From Poecilobothrus nobilitatus (Eukaryota; Arthropoda; Insecta; Diptera; Dolichopodidae), in contig OX352774.1 of NCBI GenBank assembly GCA_947095535.1, forward strand, positions 169,506,200 through 169,570,199: a stretch of 64,000 nt of DNA. The letters are read 5' to 3'. The notes under the pieces are model-generated. The model saw only the letters and a list, made by a program, of their open reading frames with translations. It made no database searches and was not told where the DNA came from. Below, piece after piece: positions 56,150 to 64,000 of this stretch. The position numbers and the translations under genes were made by a program. How positions within the stretch are numbered: position 1 is the first letter of the stretch; every line of letters begins with the position of its first letter.

Positions 56150-56695
56150 AAGTCCGCATGAACATATAGTTAAAGAGTATTATAAATTTACAGGTACGTT
56201 TGTGACACTTTAAAAAAGGCAAGATAGATAGTATATATATGGGTACCCAGAATATATATGAGTCAGTGTCGAAATCTTCAATTTTATAAAAACTTATGGA
56301 GCTAGGTTTGAAATTTTTATAATTTCATTATTATGTAAATGTCAGTTGAAAATGAACATGTTCGACTCACAATTTCAAGTAGCTGACATACAACTTCTTT
56401 TTTTATATGAGCATAACTCAGTGTCTAATCAATCTACATAACTGAAATTGTTTCAAAACAAATCAAGTTTTATGCCAATTCCATTTCGTTGGTCTAGGGC
56501 AAAAAGTTCGGGTACCTTCAAACCAAAAACTTAAATAGTATATGTATACACATATTCCAGTACTTAATCAAGTTAGATACAATCAATTTTCTAAAAGATG
56601 ATTAAATTTTATGAAACTATCATATATGTATTATGTTCTTGCTGGTATCCTAGGGTTGGCACGGTAAACTATACCCTCTTCCTTGTTTTATTATG
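56150..56695 (-). repeat. Rep-D dispersed repeat
   Basis: Minus strand starts AAACAAGGAAGAGGGTATAG near 56690, runs through GGATACCAGCAAGAAC, GAACTTTTTGCCCTAGACC and CTGGGTACCC, and ends near GTGTCACAAACGTACCTG with a TAATACTCTTTAACTATATG end. The start is shared with 50091-50190. Non-coding; the full unit is probably about 0.5 kb. Confidence 0.55.
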
Positions 56696-57293
56696 ATGGG
56701 TATATTAACAAATGATATTATGTAATTGTTTAGGGCTAATATATTTTTTATTTCACCATAGTATACCGTAGTGTCATTTTAAAGAAATGTAATATCTTCT
56801 GTTCATTATATAATATATATATTATTATTATTATTATTATAATATTACATTCATATAAATATAATTATTAGCGCACAATATATACATATATTATATTAAT
56901 AATTATAGGCACATTTAAAACAAAAATATAATAAAGCAGAAAAAATTAAAAATTATATAATATAGAAATTAATAAAAAATAAAAAATACTTAGTTTAACC
57001 AAAAGCTTCAGTTTTTGTTATTTTAATTCAAATAATATATGTATATTAGTTTCATAAAAATTTACACCTGTGTTTTAAATATATAGTTAAAAAGGACAAA
57101 ATAAATCATTCCATCATAAAAATTTTTGAAATATTGTTATTATATCCAATTAATCCTCTTGAGATTAATCGCTATTAAAAAATAAATATTATATGTACGT
57201 ACATACATATTTATATATGTATTTTGATATTCATCCATGTTGCATATTGAATCACAGTTTTCAATTCTCCATTTTTTTTAGCCTTTCCTTTTT

Positions 57294-58571
57294 AGCACAT
57301 TTCCAAAAAAATTTTGAAAAAATGTGCTTATTAGTTTCACACTGTCCGTCCGTCCGTCCGTCTGTTTACAAAACTTCTACACCGCTAAAGATAGAGAAAA
57401 AAAATGTTAACCATGGGTAGGTCTCATAAAAAACATTATTTTGTGGAACAACTTTTTCATGTAGCCCCATCCATTACGTAGCTACAGCCCCTCAAACTTT
57501 GAAAAAGCCCTATTTTTAAATGCATATATCTTATGTTCAGCTTAAGATTTTTGCAATCTGAAAACGTTATTCGACAAGTATTTTTTTTAACTTTGTAAAT
57601 TAATATCAAAATTATACAATATTTTTAAATGTAGTATTTAAATTTACCGTTATGTGAAAACCAATTTTGCATGATATTTTTACTCCAACACGCTTTTAGA
57701 TAGAGGCTTGAAATTTTGAGGCAAGAAAGAACTTTTAGAATTAGTATAAGTTTGCTCAGAAATTTTTTTTGGACCACCCCCTGTTTATGAGCTATTAGGG
57801 CTTAAAAATTGAAAATTTGCTATTTTTAAACACCTGTAACTTAGGAACTTGTACACATTTTACTTCTAGAAGATATAAAAATTAAAGCTACAGTAATATA
57901 TTTTTACGTGTGTTAAAGGTTTATTTTAGTTGTAAAGGGTTCCAAAGTTGCAGCTCTTCAAATTTGCGAAAAAGTTCCATTTTCAGATGTATATATCTCA
58001 GGCTCTGCGTAATAGTTTTGCAATCTAAAACCGCCAGAAGATCGAAAATTTTATTATCTATATAAAACAATATCAAAATTATGTAATATTTTGTAATTTA
58101 CTATTTAAATTTACCGTTATGTGAAAACCACATTTTGCATGAAATTTTTTTTTTCATAACTCCGGCACGCCTTTAGATAGGAAATTTTGAGACAAGAAAG
58201 AACTTTTAGAATTAGTATAAGTTTCCTCAGAAAATTTTTTGGAAGCACCCCCTCTTTAAGAGTTAATACGCCTTAAAAATTAAAAATTTGCTATTTTTAG
58301 ACACCTGTAACTTAGGCATCTGTAAAACTTTTTCTTCGACAAGACATGAAAATTAAAGGTTCAATACTATATTTTTACGTGTGTTAACGGCTTTTCTTAG
58401 TTATATAGGATTCCGTACTTACGGCCCCTCAAAATTTCAAAAATGTCCTATTTTCACGGTTTTTCTTATTACATGAAATTTTCAAATTTTTGTGCAAGTC
58501 ACAATTCTAAACAGTTTGTATTGAGTTTTGGAAATGTGCGCTTTTAAAAACCGTTGGTTTACATTCTACCT
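57294..58571 (+). repeat. Rep-C dispersed repeat, longest copy
   Basis: Left end AGCACATTTCCAAAA (57294-57308); near-right end TTTTGGAAATGTGC (58526-58539), its inverted complement, followed by a conserved GCTTTTAAAAACCGTTGG and TTTACATTCTACC segment. A second GCACATT inversion (AAATGTGCT, near 57319) lies close to the left end. A CCGTCCGTCCGTC run follows near 57347. The interior has a ~467-bp unit in tandem (starts 57602 and 58069). No coding capacity. Possibly a non-autonomous DNA element. Confidence 0.8.
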
Positions 58572-59129
58572 TGTTTTTTTTTTTTCTATTAAAACAATGG
58601 AATTTTTTTTTTTTAAATTAGGATCTGATAACATTAAGAAAAACTTTCATGCATGTCATATTGTCAATCAAAATGTTACCTACGAATAGAATAAAATGTA
58701 AAAATAGAAAAAAAACTTACACACACAAAAGTGGATGACATGTCACAATAATGTGACATAGAAAATCTCATTTAACATTCCTTAAACCAATAAAAAAAAA
58801 TATGAAAAAGAACACAAAAAAAATTACAATTTCAAAAAATAAAATAAAACTTTTTCTATGTTGTAGTATTTCTATATAAATGGTAGAGAAAATGTACTTT
58901 TTCAGTAAGAATAATAAACACAAAATGGGTTAACAAAAATTTTCGTCTACGTTTAGAATATATTAAAATAATTAAAGGCAATTTTACATTTCTTTTTATT
59001 TTGATCTTAAGAATATAGTTAGTTCATGAACAAGATCTCCGATTTTCAAGACTAAGGAATTTAAACATTTTCACTGATTATTAGCATAAGCATTTTTTTT
59101 TGCTTTTCAGCATGTCTGCTCCTCTTTTA

Positions 59130-59383
59130 TTTATTTATTTATTTATTTATTTATATTAATATTACTAACGGCTACTAAAGGCCATTATAGGTTTTTATAC
59201 TATTATTAAATTATATACTAATATTATTTATTTTGTTTATATTATATACTATATATTTACATTATATTTGGTTGTAAGGGGGGTATGTAAAGAGAAAAAC
59301 ACTTACGACCTGTGCAGGAATCGAACCCACACTCCTTCGGTTAATACGCCACAACGCCTACCCACTAGGCTACCGAAGCCACT
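59130..59383 (-). mobile_element. tRNA-derived SINE, family B, copy B2
   Basis: Minus strand: GGCTTCGGTAGCCTAGTGGG head, B box GGTTCGATTCC, stem GGTCGTAAG with CTTACAACC, and a body ending in (AAAT)n. The exact duplication TCCTCTTTTA flanks it at 59120-59129 and 59384-59393. The plus-strand frame 59268-59498 is an artefact of this SINE and its neighbour. Confidence 0.88.
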
Positions 59384-59393
59384 TCCTCTTTTA

Positions 59394-59554
59394 ATTAGTT
59401 TTAATATATTTCATTATAAGATTATAATTTACACTGTATTTGGTAGCAAGGGGGATTTGTTTTCAATTAATAAAACTTGCTACTTGTGCAGGATTTGAAC
59501 CCACACTCCCCCGGTTAATAAGCCACGTACTTGGCCACTAGGCCACCGAGGCCC
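59394..59554 (-). mobile_element. tRNA-derived SINE, family B, copy B3, partial
   Basis: Minus strand: GGGCCTCGGTGGCCTAGTGG head, B-box region GGTTCAAATCC, and a perfect stem GTAGCAAG/CTTGCTAC (plus positions 59476-59483 and 59443-59450). The body is cut short and no AAAT tail is seen. It adjoins copy B2, which probably inserted next to or into it. Confidence 0.82.
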
Positions 59555-60605
59555 GTATCACAATATAAATCTTCGTTGATAAATTTTACTTTTTGCATAC
59601 TTTAAGGATAATACAAATCCTTACGAAAACGTAGTTTGTGTAGACTTTTTTGGAATTGGTACACTACACGTACACATGTTTTTTAAAGAGATATTATATT
59701 TTTTTTGTGAAATTGACAATAATGACATAACTAAAAACAAAATACATTAAAAGTTTGTTGTTTATGATGTGTAGTTCTTTTAAGGTTTGTTATCAATAGT
59801 GAGTTGTTTGTAATTGAGTGAGCTATTTATAATTAAAAGTATGAAACATAATGTGTTATTTAGTTTTAATTTTTTTTTCATATTTTAGTTGAATTTATGC
59901 ATAAATTTCCTTATGTTAGTAACTGCGATATCAAAGGGATCATAAAAGGATGATTTTAATTTAGCTATGAACTACTGAAAATATTGCGCACTCCATTATA
60001 TTTTTTGTATTCCTTTAAAATAAGTGTTAGTGTTTTTTTAAATCACGCAGTCTTTGGTTGAGTATAAATCGGACAAAATTTGTAGTGGTCGTTGAACATT
60101 ACGTTTGGTAACACTAAAGTCATATGACAGTAAAATTCAAAATAATAGCTAACTTACTTTCATGTTTGTTTTTATTTTTATTATAGCAAGTGCAAAACAA
60201 AACACACGTTTTATAGTATAAATACTAAGACTGTTGTGATGGGTTTTCGAAAAAAAAATTGAATTCGCAGAAATTCATTTTCTGGGCTTTTTAAGGGTGT
60301 AGAATCTAAAAAAATAACGTTAATTTGTCTGACGTTCTCATTGGTTTGACCCATTCACTCTTATGTACCTCTTTATCTAAAGGGTCGGTACTTTTATTTT
60401 TAAACAAAACATTTTTTTTAAACAGATAAAAATAGAACCATATACTCGTATTGTGGTTAATATCTTATATTATGTTTGTCAACTGTTATGTTTGTCAATC
60501 TATAATTATAGACGAGAAAAATTTTCCATCATTCTAGTATGCATATGTAAAATAAAAGTCTGATTAGATTTTCCAACTCATTTATCACTTCTTTGTTGCT
60601 TTTTT
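59555..60605. other. AT-rich DNA without gene
   Basis: No recognisable feature. Confidence 0.5.
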
Positions 60606-61445
60606 AGCACATTTTCAAAAAAAATTTAAAAAAATGTCCTTATTAGTTTCACTCTGTCTTTCTGTTTGTCCGTCCGTTTGGCTGTTTACAAAACTTCTAC
60701 ACCATTTGGGATAAAGCAATGAAAGTTTAAGTACGGATAGGTAAAGCCAAAAAAACTAATTTTATGGAACAACTTTTTTCTGTAGCCCAACCAGTTACGG
60801 AGCTACAGCTCTATAAAGTTCGAAAAAGCCCCATTTTTAAATTATTATAACACAAGCTTTATAAGGCATATTTTCAATCTGGAAACGCCAAACGATAGCT
60901 GGTTTTATAAACTTTATAAATACATATATACAAAACAAATATGTGGCTTTGTCATGCGGCATTTTAATATACCATTATGTTAAACTCAATTTTTGCAAAA
61001 ATTTGGAGCCCTTCTATCTTTCAAACGGTTGACATCAGAAGCTTGAAATTTTAAGCTAAGTTAGATCTTTGGACATAAGTATGAGTCATTTCAGGAATTA
61101 TTTTTGTGTCGGCCCCCATTTAGGAGAATATTCTCTATTTTTAAACACTTCTGACTTCGGCACTTGTTCAAAGTTTTTTGAAGGAATATACTAAAATTAA
61201 AGTTCCAACATTATATTTTTGTTTGTGATAATAATTTTTCTTAATAACATAGGGTTCCCTTATAATTGACGACAGTGTGATTCGATTTTTCTCAATTTTT
61301 TATTCATAATTTGTATTTATAAAATACGTAATTTATATTATAAATTTATTTTTTAATATACCTACTCTTTACTCTAGGCTTATTATGAAATATTTTTTAA
61401 TTTTGGAAATGTGCTTTTTGAAAACCCTTGATTTTTTCCATTATT
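60606..61445 (+). repeat. Rep-C dispersed repeat, diverged copy
   Basis: Starts AGCACATTTTCAAAAAAAAT and continues with TTAGTTTCACTCTGTC, CCGTCCGTTTGGCTGTTTAC and AAACTTCTACACCATT. It ends with TTTTGGAAATGTGC, then TTTTTGAAAACCCTTGATTT. The middle is diverged from the other copies (GGAACAACTTTTTTCTGTAG, GAGCTACAG). No coding capacity. Confidence 0.75.
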
Positions 61446-62142
61446 TGTTTTATTTTTGTTTACGTTTTTTTTATATAAACATTTAAATAATTGAAAAGTG
61501 GCAAAATATTTCTAATATGTGTTCCTGAGTTGTGTTTGTTCTTTTTTGTCAACTGATCCTTTGACTACAAAAGAATTATGAAAAATTAAAGAAAAAAACA
61601 TGTTTTTTTTTTGTGAATGCAAAACAACAAAAATTAAGGACTATGTCAAATGTCCTTGTACAAACACACACAATAAAAAAGGTAAAAACATATCCTTTGA
61701 ATTTTTACAAATAACAAAACAAAAATGTCAGAGTAATCGTAGTGGAATGTTCTTTGTTAAAACTTTTCATATTACCAAGATACTTTTGAATATTGTCAAA
61801 CCATCCTTTTTTTATTTTGAATTTCCTTTTTGTTTCTACGCTGGAATTTTTGTTTTAATATCCCTCCGCAGTAAAATTAAAAGAATAACTTTCATATTAA
61901 TATCTATACAAAACAAATATCACTTCTAATTTTATTATAAAAACAAAACGTACTTCATTTAAGTATAAAAAATTTTAATATTTAAAAAAAATCAAATATC
62001 AGAAAGAGAACATAAGACATGAGAATAAAATTAATTTATAAAAAAATAAAACAAAAATACTAAATTTTTTTACTTTAACTTAATAAAAAATAATTATAAT
62101 CAAAATTTATTATTCTAGCATTATAAATTTTCTTTTGTTTCT

Positions 62143-62799
62143 TCAATAGTTCAATGAATTTGGAAAGCTGTGTACAAAATATTTTTTTTGTACATAAGAA
62201 GCTATGTGGGAAGCTGTGTACAAAATATTTTTTTTTCCTGTTACTCCACTTTGAAGTCTCCAATCTTCCCTGCTTAACGCTTCTTCTTCAATCATGCTCC
62301 AGGACAAATTGCATCTGCTTATTGCACCTACGACAGTGCGCTTCCACGTCATTCTGGGTCTACCTCTAGCTCTAGAACCTCCTTGTGGATTCCAACATAG
62401 CGAAACCCTGGTTATGTCATTTTCATTTTTCCTCAATGTGTGCCTGATCCATTTCCACCTTCTCCTGGTTATTTGTTTTATTAGGAGTTCTTCATTTGGT
62501 AAGTCCCATAGATCTTTATTGCTGATTCTGTTCGGCCAGAAAATTCTGCATATTATTATTAGGTGGTTGCTTATGAAGACTTGCAGCTTATTCTTGATGG
62601 AGTTCGTTAGCAGCCATGACTCATTACAGTTATTATGGTAACAGAATTCGTCTACGCTATCTAGCATGATGGGGATGTTGCTTGGGCAGTTTACAAACAT
62701 TGCCTTAGTTTTGTTAATGTTTATTTCGAGCCCTCTCTTTCGTGCCGCCTGCTGTAGAAGGTTCAGTTTCGACTGTGTTTTAGCTTGGCTGTGCGACAA
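62143..62799 (-). pseudogene. LINE-7 RT C-terminal frame, reading into flanking DNA
   Basis: A 218-codon frame holding the region after YADD and the C-terminal domain. The last ~30 codons, past VTGKK, are not LINE protein: they read through the poly-A tail and the duplicated target (TGTACAAAATAT region), which itself occurs a third time at about 62172. Confidence 0.75.
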
Positions 62800-63272
62800 G
62801 AGGCAGATGTCGTCAGCGTAGTCGAGATCAGAGAGATTCCTATTATCTGACCAATTGACGCCATTTCAGGTGTTACTGATTTCTCGCATTATGTCATCCA
62901 AGACTTTTGTGAATAATAGTGGCGATAGAGGGTATCCTTATTTGACTCCTGCATTCGTTGTGAATGGATCACTGATATTTCTACCGTGCAATACCAAGAG
63001 TTCGGCGTTATTATAGAGAGTACGAATTATATTCACGATTTTCCTTGGTATATTCCTGTTCACAAGGGCTTTGGCTTATATGGCTTCACTTTGTCAACGA
63101 ACGAATGGAGTGGAATGCCTTCTTAAAGTCAACGAAAACCAGACACAGCGGTGATCGCCATTCGTGTGATTGCTCCACTATTATTCTTAGTGTGTTGGCT
63201 TGATCGAGACAGCTTCTACCCGGTCTGAAGTCCGCTTCTTCGTTTCTTAGCGTGTTCTGCACCTCTTACAAA
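62229..63272 (-). mobile_element. LINE-7: 5'-truncated LINE with exact target duplication
   Basis: Minus strand begins inside RT: RNEEADFRPGRSCLDQAN, motif A LCLVFVDFKKAF, then frame-broken sequence to LDYADDICLLSHS (YADD at 62809-62820), LEININKTKAMFVN, NSIKNKLQVF, ITRRRWKWIRHTLRKNEND and RGRPRMTWKRTVVGAI, ending VTG before a short poly-A. The duplication TGTACAAAATAT (62217-62228 and 63273-63284) fixes both ends, at 1044 bp. Frame breaks between motifs A and C make it inactive. Clade not assigned. Confidence 0.88.
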
Positions 63273-63284
63273 TGTACAAAATAT

Positions 63285-64000
63285 AATTATTATGTTATTT
63301 AAATTATTTTCAATTGTTTTAGTATAACTTATAAATTTAAAAGATTTTTATATATAAATATTTAAAGAAATATAATTAAACCTCGTAAAATACTTAAAAA
63401 AAACTTAAATTTTCTTTTCATTTTATCATAAAGTACTTAACAGTTTCATAATTAAAAATGAATCACTTTTAAAACTGAAAGGGTTAAAAACGTGTTCCCT
63501 TTTACTACCTTATTTTCTCTTTATAACAATATGTTGTTTATGTAATTGTTCTAAAAGGACAAAAAAGAATGCAAAAAACCCAAAAAATATCTAGAATAAA
63601 ATAAAATTTTTTCTTAGTTTCCTTTAACTTTAAATTTGATTCTTACTTCACTCTAATACTTGTTTAAAAAATCTCATTGTTAAGTTAGTTTTTTCGTTAC
63701 TTTTTTGTTGAATGCACTTTTTTTTTATTATTATCTATTCTTTTTATAGTATTCGTTAAAATATTTTTCCTTTCCAAATTTCCGAATTATATAAAGTTAT
63801 GTTCAATATGTATGAATAATATAAAGAATTTAAAAGTTTCAAAATTATAATGTTTACTTTTCTAGATCTTTTTGGAGCACATCATTTACAAGCCATACAG
63901 CTGAACAAAAATAAATATTACAAAAGACTTTTTTCATACCGGAAGATAAAACCGTTAAAAACTTTCATGTTATTCCCTTTTTATTAAATCCTTTAAGAAA
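63285..64000. other. AT-rich DNA to the window end
   Basis: No gene recognised. A TTTTCTAG acceptor-like site near 63865 is followed by 45 bp of more balanced sequence but no donor, so no exon is called. Confidence 0.45.

Noticed and set aside
61600..61929. 109-codon plus-strand frame (Cys/Lys/Phe-rich)
   Set aside because: No recognisable domain, no splice or promoter support, composition like the AT-rich background; kept out as unsupported.
62294..62641. 115-codon plus-strand frame
   Set aside because: Antisense shadow of the LINE-7 RT region.
63865..63912. Possible terminal exon after TTTTCTAG
   Set aside because: No in-frame donor or stop structure and no recognisable peptide.
1..64000. 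CRISPR array, bacterial operon, phage or organelle DNA
   Set aside because: No spaced direct repeats of CRISPR type; genes are spliced, eukaryotic and nuclear in type.

Overview
The window looks like nuclear DNA of an insect, most likely a fly. It is extremely AT-rich and full of poly-A/T runs and TACATA/TATGTA-type strings. Its genes are split by short introns with GT..AG ends, and much of the rest is decayed non-LTR retrotransposons, tRNA-derived SINEs and inverted-repeat DNA elements. There is no sign of bacterial gene organisation, CRISPR or operons. Placement in Diptera is an inference from the look of the repeats and from the near-canonical TFIIB and LSm4 proteins; I cannot name a species.

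Only three host genes are supported, all between 8.3 and 31.7 kb. (1) A ten-exon plus-strand gene (8305-25703) joins in frame to 1052 codons: a myristoylation-type N-terminus, a SAM domain, an SH2 domain, a long Ser/Pro-rich linker and a Cdc25/RasGEF-like domain, i.e. the BCAR3/NSP adaptor family. Its fourth intron is 11 kb long and carries transposon debris. (2) A six-exon minus-strand gene (28990-30319) encodes full-length TFIIB of 316 residues. (3) A four-exon plus-strand gene (31024-31659) encodes LSm4 of 147 residues; its first coding exon is only the ATG. TFIIB and LSm4 are divergently arranged over about 0.7 kb. They act in transcription initiation and in U6 snRNP assembly/mRNA decay respectively.

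The first 8 kb holds an ~87-bp tandem array, SINEs and copies of an unclassified inverted-repeat family (called Rep-C here). From 33 kb on there is no recognisable host gene. That part holds a 1.65-kb inverted-repeat structure, a 642-bp MITE with a 3-bp target duplication, and a 4.76-kb hAT-like element with an 8-bp duplication that contains a nested LINE. From 42.9 to 55.1 kb lies a pile of LINE fragments all on the minus strand, including an RTE-type element apparently inserted in a gag/endonuclease LINE. Further Rep-C, Rep-D, SINE and LINE copies follow to the end.

The most interesting signals are two tRNA-headed SINE families that share a post-tRNA hairpin whose paired bases change together, the nested hAT/LINE structure with exact target duplications, the Rep-C family, and the one-strand LINE pile, which has the layout of a transposon graveyard or piRNA source locus (untested).
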